Origin: Silene noctiflora
Lineage: Eukaryota > Streptophyta > Magnoliopsida > Caryophyllales > Caryophyllaceae
NCBI GenBank assembly: GCA_009801015.1
Contig: VHZZ01002894.1
Span: forward strand, 53,060-108,997
Direction: 5' to 3'
DNA length: 55,938 bases
Shown: positions 1 to 12,298 of the stretch, piece by piece
Numbering within the stretch: position 1 is the first letter of the stretch
How the letters are laid out: each line of letters begins with the position of its first letter
Notes under the pieces: generated by a model
Database searches by the model: none
Seen by the model: only the letters and a program-made list of their open reading frames with translations
Told to the model about the DNA's origin: nothing
Translations under genes and position numbers: made by a program

Positions 1-1210
1 TGTGAGATTTGAAAATTTTCAAATTTTCAAATATTAGTTTCGGGCGGAAACACGGGTTTTTTTGATGCGGTTTTGAAGCGGTTTAANTAAAAATACGAAA
101 AGTAAATTTCAAATAATAAATATCAAAATTAAATTAACAAGGGCAAAAAGGTAATATGTAGGGGCGAGATGAGTAAAAGAGGGGCGATCTTTAGCAAACC
201 CCTTTCCAATTCACACACAAAAATTTTGAAAACTTCCAAAAGTAAGATAATTTTTTTTTTTTTGGACCTCCCCTAAAAACAGTGGAGCCCCAAATTATGG
301 GGAGGTTAGTGTAACAATGGGGTTGCTCATTTGAGGAAAGAGAACGCAAATGAAAAGGCGATTTTCCGTCTTTACGAATGCTCTAAAAAAAATTATAATA
401 TAATACTCCATTCGTCTCGCTCCATGATTTACTATTTAGTGGAACAAAGGAGTATAACACAACTGCATCAGACGCAACTGCACTTTTATATTTCTTGCAA
501 CCACCAACTACCAACCACCACTCCCTTTGGGAAACATATCAATGCTGCATCATGTATTCATGTTGCATGGTTAATGTTTTCATGCTGTGGTAAAAATGTG
601 TCGAAAAAATACATAAATTATGATTTATAAAAGGTTAATTGTTGTTATAAGTAAAGTGGGAACAACGTAGTGAAAGGTAGAGATTATTACAATTTTACCT
701 TTTCATTTACCTTTTCATTTTACTCTTTAGAACATCCCCAAAGCTACAACATAATGAAAAGAAACCCTATTATTGTACAAACTTCCCCCATTTTATGGGG
801 CTCCTTTATTTTTAGAAAAAGGTTCCTAAAAGAAAAATAAATGTTAATTGTGTTTTTCTTTTGAGGAGGTTCCCAAAAATTTATGGGTAAATTTATGTTG
901 TTGAGTAACCTCATAATTATAAGATTTAGCTGTGAAATGGGGAGAATAGAATGAAAAGTTAGTGGAAAATGAGTTGGACGAATAAAAAAAACATAAAATA
1001 TGGGGAACTCTATATTGCGAATGCTCTTACTTAATCATTTTGGTGTATATCATCCGCATTCGGGTAGGGCACTTGGAGTAGTAAAATTATCCCTTATAAA
1101 TTTTAACATGCTGCATTTTCAAGGTTTAAACCTAAACTTTCTGATTAAGCTATAACGACCTCTCATTAGTTGATTTAAGTGCGCATGAGTCATTTTACTA
1201 AATTGTTAAT
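1..1210. other. AT-rich gene-free stretch
   Basis: I see no gene here. The stretch has poly-T and poly-A runs, an unresolved base at 87, and open frames that begin only at TTG and have no recognisable protein character. Phrases around 240-340 and 780-1020 (short G-rich words near 'ggggag' and 'ggggaac') look like decayed repeat ends, but no pair of termini could be matched. Confidence 0.5.
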
Positions 1211-1676
1211 ACTAGGGGTGTAACCGATTAGCTCATTTGAGCTTGAGTTGGGGCGGTTTTGAGTCGGTTTGGAAATTTGAGCTTGAGCTCGGAATCGGCT
1301 CCGAGCTAAAAACATTTGAAGTTCGGAATCGGCTCAGATTAGGATCAAGTTTAGTTAAATCATTATTTCCTTTAGTTTCTTTAACTTTTAAATCAAGTTA
1401 GAAATAAATATATTTGTAGATATATGCAAATATAAAATACTAATTAAATATAATAAAATATAATATTTTATTTGACAAAATACAACTGTAAAATGCCAAC
1501 AAATTTTAAATAAAAAAAAGGTCTAAACGAGCCTCTGATCCAAGCACATAATCGGTTCATCAACCTCAGATGAAAATTGACTTATAATTAGTTTGACCGA
1601 TTTCGAGCGAGTTTTGACTAAAGTCGAGGGGTCTATAAGCAGGCAGAGATCATGGATAACCCTAGTTAATTTTTAC
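1211..1676. mobile_element. hAT-like non-autonomous element (tentative)
   Basis: The block begins ACTAGGGGTG and ends with CCCTAGT, giving a short terminal inverted repeat of about 7 bp. TTAAT stands on both sides and may be a target duplication. The interior near the left end has alternating 'gagctt/cggctc' words, a style I associate with plant hAT-type repeats. No transposase is present. The family assignment is from appearance only. Confidence 0.4.
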
Positions 1677-1810
1677 GAGTTGACACCCGAGATACCTGAT
1701 TCATATTTTTACTAAGAAAATCAAATGACTCAAAATCGAATTGGCAAAATTTATATCACAAAATTAGAGTTTAATTTAACACCCATCTATATGTTAACTA
1801 AACGGATTAA

Positions 1811-2128
1811 GGCCCTATTTTTTTCGGCTAAAAAATAGTTGAATTTAATGGAGTTGAGTTGAACTGAATTGAATAGAGTTAAGTAGGCTCTATTCTTTTG
1901 GTTGAATAGAGATTAACTGAACTGAATTGAAGTTATGTCAGATCTATAGTGTAGAAAAAGCTGCGTTGAACTGAAGTGAACTGAATTGAATGAAAGCTGA
2001 AATTAAGCCGAAAAGGAGTTAATTTGAATAAAGTTGAGGTAAACGGAATAAAGCTAAGCTAAATTGAACTAGATCAAGCTGAACTGAATAAAAATGGACG
2101 GAAATCAAGCCAAAAAAATAAAACGGCC
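1811..2128. mobile_element. Tourist-like MITE, 'ctgaattgaa'-rich family, copy 1
   Basis: TAA stands on both sides (1808-1810 and 2129-2131), the target duplication expected of PIF/Harbinger elements. The ends pair as inverted repeats starting GGCC, then a T-run, then GGCT. The interior is made of degenerate 'gaactgaattgaa' words. The same family recurs at 25725-25915, and less completely near 10404-10545 and, in the other orientation, near 11189-11353. Confidence 0.65.
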
Positions 2129-2549
2129 TAACTTCTTTAAGTGTTTTAGTGTTGACCAGGAATATTCCCTATTGACTGATGGAGCAATCTCTTTCGGCAT
2201 ACTGAAGACAATTTAGAAAATTAACCACTTCAAATTTGGCTTTTTCATTCGCAAGAGTCGGCCAAACATCTCCAAGGGAATGGTGATTAAGTGGAGAGGG
2301 AACGTGAGTGAAAGTGGAGGAAATAGTGGATAAGGATGATGACCGGAAGGGTGGGTCCCAATGGTAACTTTATCTACAAATGAAGAAGACACAGGATTAT
2401 GGATAGCCCTCCACTTGTTCCTTGTTTACTACTCTCTTCACCTTCAATTATTGTCTTGTTCTTTAGTGTTTTATGGGTCCACCCCCATTGAGATGGACTT
2501 GTGGGCCCCGTAACTTTGATTTTTATGCCATCTAAATATCTATACAAAT

Positions 2550-2695
2550 ATCCGTCGCAAACTGTGACGGGTCAAGTACACTTACTAATGTTGGTAGATA
2601 AGATATAAGTAGAGTGTTTAAGAAGCAGCAATCTGTTTTGTCTTATCAACCTACATGAATAGCACTTAACCCGTCGCAAGCTTGTGACGCAAACG
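2550..2695. mobile_element. Hairpin MITE, 'cgtcacaagcttgtgacg' family
   Basis: The two arms are near reverse complements. Each has a short inner palindrome around 'gtgacgg' at its outer end, followed by a 'gtagataagat' word. Members of the same family are at 8168-8329, around the nested insertion at 9798-10262, and as fragments near 3255, 47545 and 48020. Confidence 0.6.
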
Positions 2696-4019
2696 AGACT
2701 TACTGAAATATATAATCTAATCCCATTAATTTAGAATTGAATAAGTGATCGTGAAATGTGATAAAGGAGTGAAATTAATCTTTTAATACGAAGTGGAGTT
2801 ATATACATTTCATAATATAAAATTATTATGGAAGGATAAAATTTCACAGTAGTGGATTGAATGTGACAGGTTATAACTCCAGCCTCGAATAATACGTAGC
2901 TAGTTTAGTAGGTAAAATCGTGAAACGAATTACAGATCGGGAAGAGAATGATATGATAATCTGTTAGAAAGTTGTATAGATATGTTGAGACATGTAAGTG
3001 AAAAATCTACTTTATAAATCAAAAGGCTACTTCGTTTTTTTGGTCAATTAATTTTAGAATCAAATCTTATCACTTACTCATGCATCCCTACTTTTGTTGT
3101 CTTTCTCTACTTTGGGAAGGATTTACGAAAAGTCGATAAATATACGCTTGTAGTCCTTGAATTAGTGAGTATAGCACCGTTGTTAATGTAAAGTATAGTT
3201 AAATATGAAGGGTAATATTTTAAAGGTTTACATAATTTTCTTACTAAATTAAAATCCACAAATTCTCATTTGTGACGTGTTCGTGTGTGAACACGTCACA
3301 AATGTTGTGACGTGAGATAACCTTGCAAGTGGGTGAGGCAAGTGGAGAGAGGCTTGTGAGACGTCACAAGCAAGACGAGCTGATTAAAATCAGACCGTTA
3401 ACGTAAGAGGAGAAATAAAACAATAAAAATAGAACGGTGGAAGTGCTAAACACCATAGTTGATCCGTTATAGTTCATCAAGCCAAAGAATGAATCACCTA
3501 AGTTTTTAGGCAATTTGGATTTACCTTTTCCTACTCAAGTGTATCTACACCACTTAATCTATCCAGAATTAGATCCAGACCATTAAAAGACAATAAACTT
3601 CTATTTCTTTTGAGAAAATGTAGAGAATTCTTACTCGTTTTTAAATGCATATAAATTTGAAAAATTGAGATCCATGAGAGGGCCTTGGATCACATCTTAG
3701 CCAACAAGGAAAATCTGGTTGTTGTCCTTGGAAAATAGAACCAGCCCAAACAACTCCTCACATGACTTGGCTACATTCAACATATCTAGTCCAAGCCCAA
3801 AATATTCTACTGACCCGAATCCATTTTAAACCATTGCTACTGCATCGAAACTTGAGGCCCAATTAGTGTGTCCAAACCCAGTCTGAAAATTGGCCATCAT
3901 GAATTTCTTATGTGGGCTAGAGTGGACAATTTTATGGGCTTACTATATATGGACCTCCAACTCTCAAATAATTGATTTGTCCGCTAGCCGTCTTAAACGG
4001 GGTGTACACAGTTGACACT

Positions 4020-4164
4020 AGTGATAGTCCGCTCGCCGTTATTGCTCTTACGAAGAGATATTCAACTGACTAAGAAGTTTTCTTCGCTCTCATGCACATG
4101 TATCGAATCTCTGACCTCGTAGTTAAGGGATGAGGTGAGCAACCACTACACCAAAATCACTTGT
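4020..4164 (-). mobile_element. tRNA-derived SINE-like copy
   Basis: Read on the minus strand, a box-A-like word (GGTGTAGTGGTTGC, 4139-4152) is followed about 35 bp later by a box-B-like word (AGATTCGATAC, 4100-4110). That is the spacing of a tRNA-type internal Pol III promoter. The rest does not fold as a functional tRNA by eye. The 3' end is not sharply defined. Confidence 0.45.
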
Positions 4165-5072
4165 TTGTGAATAAAAGATTTTAGATTCGAGTCATCCTCG
4201 TTGTCCTCTGTGTATTCAATTGACTTTTACGTTGTTTAAACGATGGGTGGAAACTTTCGACTAGTCAATAATCACGCTATAATTTGGAAAAGACGCTTTT
4301 TAATAAATTCGAGAGTTGATTATATAATCGGAAAAAAGGTTATCTAATCTATGACTTAGAGCTTACACATGGCGTCTTCAACTATCAAACCCCATGGACA
4401 TCTAGTGGACCGACAATATTATAGAACAACTAGGTCGTGTTTGACAAGGAGAATTTGCAGCGATTTCAACTTTTCGCAAATTATTGACGGTTTGGCAGGG
4501 TCTCTTACTCTCTTTTCAATAAGAGAACAACTACGTCTTGTAGTTAATATTAGAAGATTCATGTACTTATTATATAAAGTGGTAAATAAGATTAGAGACT
4601 CATTAGTTACCTTCGATCTCGATGAACCGATGCTTCCAAGTTAAAACCCAATTAGACAAATAAAAGTCGATTTATTTAAAAGAAACGAAAGTTTATCCAT
4701 TTAATCACTCATTCCGCATTAAACTTAGTACAATGGTCCAATCTTATCTTTGATCCAAGGCCAGAACCATATTCGGACAAGTGATAATATGACAATGTGA
4801 ACACGAATGTGATGAGGCTATAATACTAGGACGGTGGTCCACAACATCTAAAGAGTATCAAAGGTTAGCAGTAAAGCAAAGGAAAAGGCACATAAAAGGA
4901 CAAGATTAAATCAAGTCCCTTAAAAACACCAATACTCGACTGTCTCCTACTTTTCGACATCCACATTTTTGTTATCTTCTCCCCCCACGTGACCCACCTG
5001 CACCTCCCTATTTAAATAATACTGTATTAATAATAAAAAAAAAAAAAAAATTGAATTTCAAATTATACTATA

Positions 5073-5411
5073 GGAGCAACTCCAATGGCAAGTTACACGA
5101 ACTTGTAGCCTACCTTTTCCCATTACTTTTTCAAGCAACAAATCTTTTAAACTACAACATTCTCCAATGGTAAATTACAATAAATTTAGCTTACCAGGTC
5201 CCACATTACATATAAATATTGCAATATAATTTTTTTAATGTTTTTAATTAATTATTTTTTTTTCTTTTTAAAAAACCAAGCGATGTAGCTTGACAAAGCC
5301 ACACCTACTTTCAAGCAACAACATATTTTTGTACTCCAATGGTGAGCATGTTGCTGGATTATTTACAATAATTGCAAACAGGTCCCTAAATGCAATAATT
5401 GGAGTTGCTCT
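5073..5411. mobile_element. MITE with GAGCAACTCCAAT termini
   Basis: The left end reads GGAGCAACTCCAATGG and the right end is its inverted form (AATTGGAGTTGCTC), giving an inverted repeat of about 13 bp. Internal 'ctccaatgg' words occur at three more places. I could not settle the target duplication, so the superfamily is left open. Confidence 0.55.
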
Positions 5412-5869
5412 TATTGGACTTGTATTTTGTGATCACATAAAAAGTAATCATTATTGTAATAAGTGATTAGTTATTATCATAAAAAAGTATACGTGAGAAA
5501 ATTGATCTGCTCTAAAGACACGATCTGAATAGCCTGATGTCATGACCCGACTCTAAAATTAAGGACTCGAGCTTAATTTGTTGCTCGACTCGACCCGATT
5601 TAAGATGACCCGACCAGTGTTTGTTGTTAGTTTGTTAGTTGTTACACACAATACATTATCCCTAAATAAAATGAAAATCTCACCCGAAAAATATTCTGAA
5701 CTAAAATGACTCGACTCGACCCGTCAGGCACAGTGGCTGAGCCATGATTTGAGATTAGGGAGGAAATTTTGAGGGGAGATGGGTAATAATATAGGGTACT
5801 CTCGGGGAAAAAAAACGAAAAATTTAACTAAAAACTTCGAAAATCTCAACCGTCGGGGAGGTGAGCGCT
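5412..5869. other. Gene-free, 'acccg'-rich repeat
   Basis: The stretch has many 'gactcgacccga' words around 5530-5730, the same low-complexity style seen near 33540-33720 and 38270-38560. Around 5733-5825 it carries a fragment beginning with a 'ctgagccatgattt' word and ending in 'tttaactaaaa', which resembles blocks near 21412, 35741 and 50046. No gene is recognised. Confidence 0.45.
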
Positions 5870-5877
5870 CCTGGTGG

Positions 5878-6492
5878 TAGAGTTGGCGATGGGCTGTGTT
5901 GGGCAAGCCCGCGTGCCGACCCGTCGTGCTTTCCTCCAAAATTGGCCGGGCCCAGGCACGGATATTGGGTTAGCCGTGTCGTGTCGTGCCTGGCCCACTC
6001 ACTCGAACCCCCGCCGCAGCCCGCTCTTGGCACGCCCAGTTTCGTGCCCGAGTCGTGCCTGGCCCATGGGCCGTTCGTGCCTGGCATGTGGGCCGGTCCA
6101 TGTGCCTTAAGTTTATTTCACTTTTTAAAAAAATATTGTATATTTTTAGTACTTTTTGTTTAATAAATGATAAATTGTTATATAATTGCTATAATTGTTA
6201 TATTTTTATTACGTTTTGTTTTATAATTGCTATATTTTTAGTACTTTCGTGCCAATTTTTGGGCCGTGCCGTGCCAGACTCGTCTTGCCTGATTCGTGTC
6301 AGACCCACTCGTGCCTGGGTCGTGCCGTGCCTAGGCACGAACATTCGAGGAAAATCGCGTCGGAGCCCGCCTCAAGCACGATCGTGTCGGACCCGTGCCG
6401 CCTCGAAAAACTCGTCGTGCCGTGTCGTGCCTTCCTTTGAGTCGTGCCGTGTCGTGCCGCCCGCCAGCCCACGGCCCGAATTGCCAACTCTA
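5878..6492. mobile_element. GC-rich hAT-type non-autonomous element
   Basis: An exact 8-bp direct repeat, CCTGGTGG, flanks the block (5870-5877 and 6493-6500). The termini are TAGAGTTGGC and its inverse GCCAACTCTA. An 8-bp target duplication with short terminal inverted repeats is the signature of hAT transposons. The 615-bp interior is GC-rich at both ends ('cgtgcc' and 'ggcacga' words) with an AT-rich centre, and encodes no transposase. The long open frames here come from base composition and are not genes. Confidence 0.8.
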
Positions 6493-6500
6493 CCTGGTGG

Positions 6501-8167
6501 CCCTTCTTAAGTCCACCAATGGTCATGCCCAAATTCTTTGAATTTCAAACGTGACCCGAACTTGTCAAATTCAAACTTGTTAATTATTCCGTTTGTCAGG
6601 TCTACATAAAGTGACAATTTTTTTTTAAAAATGATTACAATTAAAAAAAAAAAAAACATTATTTATCATAAAGTTTACATTTTATCCGTCACTCAATAAA
6701 ACTGTAACATACAATAACCAGCGTACAAAAATCCAGGAAATAAAATAAAGTGTTGAATTAAAGCTGGAAGAGATTCTAGCCTGAACCTCTGACTGAAATT
6801 TACAAGTATTTATTTTTCATAATTATATAATTTTATTTTTGTTGTTTTATTATGTTATGGTACAATAATATTGTGACACGTATAAATTTGTCTGTGCAAA
6901 GAATATCAAGGAATATTTATTTTGGTGGGGACTGTGTTGATATAATCCAAGGAGGATGTTGTACTACCACTGTGGTTTTTGACTGCTTTGCTCTTTCGGA
7001 AATTTATACAGTACTTCACCATTTTGCTTACTTTATTATTTTTTTTTTTTTGTTTTGGGTGGCACCAGACCACAGTGGGCACACTCCATAAGAAATGTAA
7101 TATGTCTGCCACCTCAAGATAGACGGATAGGGTTCTTCTCACAAAATCTAAGTGGATAGTGTAAGTTGTTATCTTCAGCTTTAAATGGATAGTGACTGTT
7201 TACAATAAGACAGACTGCTAATCTAATGGGTGATACCATTAGATTTTTATGCTGAATAATCTTCAATTTATTGATTAAGAGATGTTGAATAATCTTCATC
7301 TGGTTTAGTTTATGCTGATTCGGCTGCTGGTTTACAAGGAATAAATCTTGTCTTGGGGGATTGCCGAATGACCGTTTAAACGTCTAAATCAAAGTTCGTT
7401 TAAAATGTGCTTTTAAATGTAGGTATAGAAGAGAGGCAAAAGTATATATAAATAATATCATGTGGCCGAAACAAATAAAAGTCATCGTCTGAGTAGTAAA
7501 GCAAGTCTTTTTGCGGCATATGGGTTAGTTTCGCTGGTTAAGACATGAGTGAATAACTCATGACTTTGACTCTGACCATTATCTAACCTAATTAGAGAGT
7601 GAGAGACTAAGTACACCTTGTGTCGAATTCTAGCAAAAACAAGCGAACATGGTACATAAATATAATTTACATAACATATACGTGAAGTTTAATTAGTACC
7701 CATCTCGTTAAAAAAACAACACTTATTAAAGTTTAATTACCTAACAAACGTAATTTACAGGCTATCATATACGAAGTATGTCTCGAGTTTTACGAGGACC
7801 TATCACATTTGTAAACCAATATTCAATTTGAGCATCTACAAGTGCATGATATGATATAAGTAGCCCGTAGTTGATACTTGATACCCGTGTGCAATAAACA
7901 GTCTAGTTTTTTACACCAAAAAGAAAAAGAAAGGCATTGTATTATTATTATTGTGTCACAAAAGTACTGAAACAAGTGATTAATAATTGAAGTAAGGTGG
8001 TATGGAGACCATAAAAATGGAAAAGGAAATAAATGCCAAAAAAATAAAATAAATGGGGTAGGCGCCGCAGTAGGTCAGACAGTCTGACCAGAGCTTACAA
8101 AATACAATTCGTACGAGTTTGAATTTGTGAAGAAAGAAAGTAGGTATAATAATAACAATAAGTTGTA
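6501..8167. other. Gene-free stretch
   Basis: No gene is recognised. There is a degenerate hairpin-MITE fragment near 7130-7210 ('agtggatagtg' and 'aatggatagtg' in opposite arms). A possible SINE-like fragment near 7525-7640 has a 'gctggttaagac' word, but no clear box B. The rest is AT-rich with short A and T runs. Confidence 0.45.
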
Positions 8168-8329
8168 CTTGTGACTGGATATCCGTCACAAGCTTATAAC
8201 GGACCAAATATCACCCACAATGGTAGATAAGACAAAAAGTAAAATGCATAGGAATTCACGAATGACTTGTCTTTATCCTTCAATGTGAATTTTATTTGAC
8301 CCGTCATAAGCTTATGACGGATATCGGCT
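8168..8329. mobile_element. Hairpin MITE, 'cgtcacaag' family
   Basis: The left arm contains 'atatccgtcacaagctt' and the right arm the inverted 'aagcttatgacggatat'. 'gataagac' and 'gtcttat' words sit further in. The arms pair over most of their length, making this a clear member of the family that also occurs at 2550-2695. Confidence 0.65.
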
Positions 8330-8905
8330 GTCAAAAACCAAAATGAGGGATTCACACTTTAACCAAAGCTTGCTTGCGTCATTTTTTATCACATGATCAC
8401 TCTTTGTTTCTGCTACCTATCAATTCATGCTTCTTTCTTCATTCAAACTCACTTTGGATCCTCTTACCATCATCAACGTCCTTTTCCGTTAAATTAAATC
8501 TCGAAATTCATAACAAATAATGGGATATCTCGAGACGTTTTATCGGTCTTAACTCTTAAGTTTAAAACTGATTAAATATACATTAGTTGAAAAATCAAAA
8601 ATGGAATTCTTTAGTTAGTTCCTAGACGTTAATTTTTGTGTGTGTAGACCATCCGATTTAGTTAGTTCTTAGACATCATTCTTAGAACTCGAATACGAGA
8701 CATCTGGTTAAGGTATAACAACACAATGTGATCAGTTAATCTAAATGCTCAAGGGCCGACATTATGCTTTTGTCCTATCTATTATATTTGACCAATTCTG
8801 GCTCGAACATAATTCTTAAACAATAAATTACGTTTCAAGACATAATCTTATGTATGATCATTTTGTCATAGTACAAAACTTATAAACTACTTCATATTTA
8901 ACTAA

Positions 8906-9000
8906 TACTTCCTCCATTCAACAATGTTGTCCCCATTTCCTCAATATCTGCGAGGTATATAATATTGAAATGGGGAGAACATTGTTGAATGGAGGAAGTA
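8906..9000. mobile_element. Stowaway MITE, 95 bp
   Basis: The block starts and ends with TA, and the outer words are CTTCCTCCATTCAACAATG and its inverse. The two arms pair almost perfectly, so the whole element is one hairpin with a small loop. The TA duplication plus 'CTTCCTCC' terminus is the Stowaway (Tc1/Mariner-derived) pattern. The high arm identity suggests a recent insertion. Confidence 0.85.
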
Positions 9001-9483
9001 GCATAAATTGACAACGTTCAATTTGGCTAATAATTATAATGTCATAGAAAGTAATATTTATAAATTGAGTTCTAATCTCGTCAATTATATATTATCCTGG
9101 CAACTCCTTTTACCGTCGTTTTTGAGTTGCGGAGGTAGCCTAAAGTTTAGGAAAGAAAGCAAGGTTAAAGGGTGACATTAGTTTTTACACATTTACCAAT
9201 TGAAAAGATAGGTGAATGAAAAGCATGAGCGAATCAAGTATGGTAAATTGGTGCACAGCTTGGGATCGTTCATGGTCATAGTCATAGACTCATAGTCATA
9301 GTCAATTAGTCATGTAGGTACAACAATAAAGTCTAGAACCAAGATAGAATGCAACTATTTGACCATTTAAACGTTCAAACCATTTGTCTGACAGTATTTG
9401 GCAACACGTACGTACCATTTTTATTCGTATTTCCATAACTAATTTACTCATATTAGCCGGATATTTCGGTTGGCCTAAACTAT

Positions 9484-9746
9484 TAATTCCTCCGTTCAAC
9501 TTCACTCTACTTATTTCATTTTTTTTACACTATTTACAAATAAGTATTTAATTTCATTTTTCTCTCAATACATACGTGAAAATATATTCATGTGGGGTCT
9601 TGTTTGATTTGTTTTTACGAGAACATTAAAAATATCTAACTTTTATAATTTTTGCAAATACGTAGCTAACGATATTTAGCGTTTAAAACGCGCGTTGACA
9701 AACGTGAAAAAGTAAAGTGGTAGAATGGAGTTGAATGGAGGAAGTA
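9484..9746. mobile_element. Stowaway MITE, 263 bp
   Basis: The block is bounded by TA. The left end ATTCCTCCGTTCAACTTCA pairs with the right end TGGAGTTGAATGGAGGAAG. The interior is AT-rich with no coding potential. The small frame at 9302-9505 on the other strand overlaps its left end and is not a gene. Confidence 0.7.
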
Positions 9747-9797
9747 CTTTACTGTCACTTGGTAAACTATTTTGTATTCAGTTAGTCTTTTTTAATA

Positions 9798-10262
9798 TAA
9801 CAAGCTTGTGACAGGTCAAATACTAACCACATAAATAGATAAGACAAATAAGGTGTTGTTTGGCCTTGATTATGTAAAAGAACTTTTTCTTTTTAAAATA
9901 AGTTTATTCATAAGTTACTTTTTTGAAAAGTTTCGGTTGTTTGGCCAAACTTTGGCAAAAACGATTTTTTAATAAAAATTTGTGTTTGCCTAACTACTTT
10001 TTTAGTTTTTGGGGCTTTTTAGGCACTAGAGTGAAAACTATAAGTAGAAGTAGCAATTTGCGGCTTCTACTTTTGGGGGTTAGTTATCCGTTATTGACTT
10101 TTTAAAAACATTTTTAATCCTCCCTAATTTCATGTATTTAGCCTAGTTTCTGTTTTTTCAATTACAAAAACACTTTAAAAACTAGGTCAAACACCACCTA
10201 AATGTCTTATCTTTATCTCCATTGTATGTAGTATTTGATCCGTTACAATTAGTTATATGAAA
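9798..10262. mobile_element. Hairpin MITE split by a nested insertion
   Basis: The left arm (about 9798-9850, 'aagcttgtgacaggtcaaat' then 'gataagacaa') and the right arm (about 10201-10262, 'gtcttatctttat' then 'atttgatccgttacaa') belong to the 'cgtcacaag' MITE family. They are separated by the Tourist-like element at 9852-10198. Removing the insertion restores a hairpin of normal family size. Confidence 0.65.
9852..10198. mobile_element. Tourist-like MITE nested in another MITE
   Basis: TAA flanks the element on both sides (9849-9851 and 10199-10201). The termini are GGTGTTGTTTGGCC and, inverted, GGTGGTGTTTGACC. That combination points to PIF/Harbinger. The 347-bp interior has no transposase; the 60-codon frame inside starts at TTG or a chance ATG and is not credible. 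Confidence 0.8.
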
Positions 10263-11567
10263 GGATTACTCATACAGTATTATATTTGAGTTAATTAACA
10301 ATGGTAAATACATTTTAACTTTATTTTAGTAAACTTTCGAACCATAGACTAAGACAATAAACATAATTGAAATTGTAAATTTACTATACAAATAATAGGA
10401 TTAAGGCATGTTTTTGAATAGAGATGAGCCAAGTTTCGTTGAGCTAAATTTAACTAACCAATAAAACTAAATTAAATAAAAAACTGAACTGATGAAATTT
10501 AACCGAAAAGAACAAAGCCAGATTGAATTAAATTCTCCAAGAAAGAGGAACACACAATTGTCTGACAAAGTTTGATGAAGGTACACACAAATGCTTAGTT
10601 GAACTTACGAATATTAAATCCACTACATACGTAATCTCGTTAACCACAGATTCTATTATCCTTACCACGTGAGCAATGTCTTTAGCAATAAAAATCATTA
10701 TCGGGTCATTTAACGTACAAATAAACGGATTAATTTAAAATTAATGATTGATGATTGGCTTAAATAATTCTTTAAATATTTTCTTGTTTAGGGTAGATTA
10801 AAATAATTGTTTAGATAACGTTCATATAAGCCACGCTTAATTGTGTATGTGTATGTGCCGCGCCGTCCAGCCGACGATTACGGCACTACATGTCTACATG
10901 ACACTCCCAAGAAGACCAACCAACTTATAATACTATCCACTTTTCGTTAATCGTGACAAACCAATGTTGTATTTTGTGATGTCCATGTACCGAATAAAAA
11001 AAAAATCATTTTCAATAACCCTCCTTATTTTTTTTGCGTCTACTCACAATATCTCTTTTATTTTTATTTTGAAAAATAAGTAGTCCAAATTTAATTATAT
11101 GGTGTGATAGTTTTTGTGTTCAACTATATGGTCGGTAGTTGAGAATAGGAGGGTGTGTATGTTGGATTTGATGTCCAACTTGTGTTTCAGGCTTTTTTTT
11201 TATTTTTTTTATTTTTTTTTATTTCAATCCATTTTAGTTTAACTCAATTTAGTTCTGTTCAGTTCCGTTTATTTAATTTTATTACAAATTAACTCTTATT
11301 TCTGCTCCATTTAATTTAGTTCAGTTTGGCTCAACTCCATATCAATTCAAAATTTATGAAGAATATGTTAAAGGCAAAAAAAAATTAACATATCTCAAAT
11401 GTCAAAAAAATTGAACGTGCTCAATATAAGTCTGGTTTTTTAGGGAACATTTTAATGTTTACAAAAGATAAATGGGTAGGTTCGCTCATTAACCACTTTA
11501 CTCAACAAAATTATTTTTGAAATACTTTATTTTTGTAAAAAAATTCCGACCCAATCAGTGCATTCAA
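10202..11567. other. Gene-free stretch with family fragments
   Basis: No gene is recognised. Partial copies of the 'ctgaattgaa' family lie near 10404-10545 and 11189-11353, the second in inverted orientation. The remainder is AT-rich. Confidence 0.45.
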
Positions 11568-12090
11568 CAAGGATGTCATTGGGGCGAGGCGGTGGTGGAT
11601 ATAAGCTCCTCCGTACCCGTACCCACCAAGAAAAACTTATACCCATCCCCGCCCCCACCACCTGTGGCGGGTACAAATTTCTAAAACGATATCCGCCCTA
11701 ACGAGTGGAAATATAAAACCGTACCCGCCCCGTTTACCCATTAACCAGTACACAATAATTTTATTCGATAAATTTTTTTCGCAAAAGTTGGTTTAATCAC
11801 TATTATCTTTCATTTTTTTAAAAATTATCTTTATAATTTTAATTTTTCACCAAAGAAGTTAATAAAAAACTTTATAAAATAGCTATTATTAACATTATAT
11901 TTTATTATGCCTACACAAGGTTTATAAAATTATCATAATCGTACTAATTGTTTTAATAATTTGCAGGTAGGTGAGTACAATTTTCGTACCCGCACCCGCC
12001 CCACCACCTGCCAAAGCTTTACCCATCCCCGCTCCAACTGGGTTGAGTACGAAGCGATACCCGTTTATACCCGACCCGCTCACATCCCTA
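11568..12090. mobile_element. hAT-like non-autonomous element
   Basis: The left end CAAGGATGT and the right end ACATCCCTA are nearly inverted. The flanking octamers GCATTCAA (11560-11567) and GCATTTAG (12091-12098) match at 6 of 8 positions, as an old 8-bp duplication would. Both ends are rich in 'acccgccc' and 'ggcgggt' words and the centre is AT-rich, the same architecture as 5878-6492. Open frames inside reflect this composition. Confidence 0.6.
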
Positions 12091-12298
12091 GCATTTAGTC
12101 CAATTATTCTATATGATTTAAAATATTTAATATCAGTTACCGAATCGTCTAAAACCCGTAACAACTTCACTTAACATGCAAATGACTTAATCTCCAAGCC
12201 GTAAAACAGTCCTATACACACTTATATCGATAAATACTTTTGGTCATCTATCGTAAAACAGTTCTACAGTGTAAATCAATCTCTTTTACATATATAAA

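Larger units (their letters stand above)
2129..5072. other. Gene-free stretch with MITE and SINE fragments
   Basis: No gene is recognised. Contents called separately are a hairpin MITE at 2550-2695 and a SINE-like copy at 4020-4164. A block at 3255-3385 carries 'gtgacgtg' and 'cgtcacaa' words on both arms and looks like a decayed member of the hairpin family. The 91-codon frame at 4369-4644 starts with ATG but shows no family resemblance, and its flanks are repeat-like. Confidence 0.5.

Noticed and set aside
4369-4644. 91-codon ATG frame
   Set aside because: No domain, no promoter or polyadenylation context, and surrounded by repeat debris; this length is expected by chance in 56 kb.
5986-6510. 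174-codon open frame in GC-rich DNA
   Set aside because: It lies almost entirely inside the hAT-type element with an exact 8-bp target duplication. Several frames on both strands are open at once, and its composition is Cys/Arg/Pro/Ser from 'cgtgcc' repeats.
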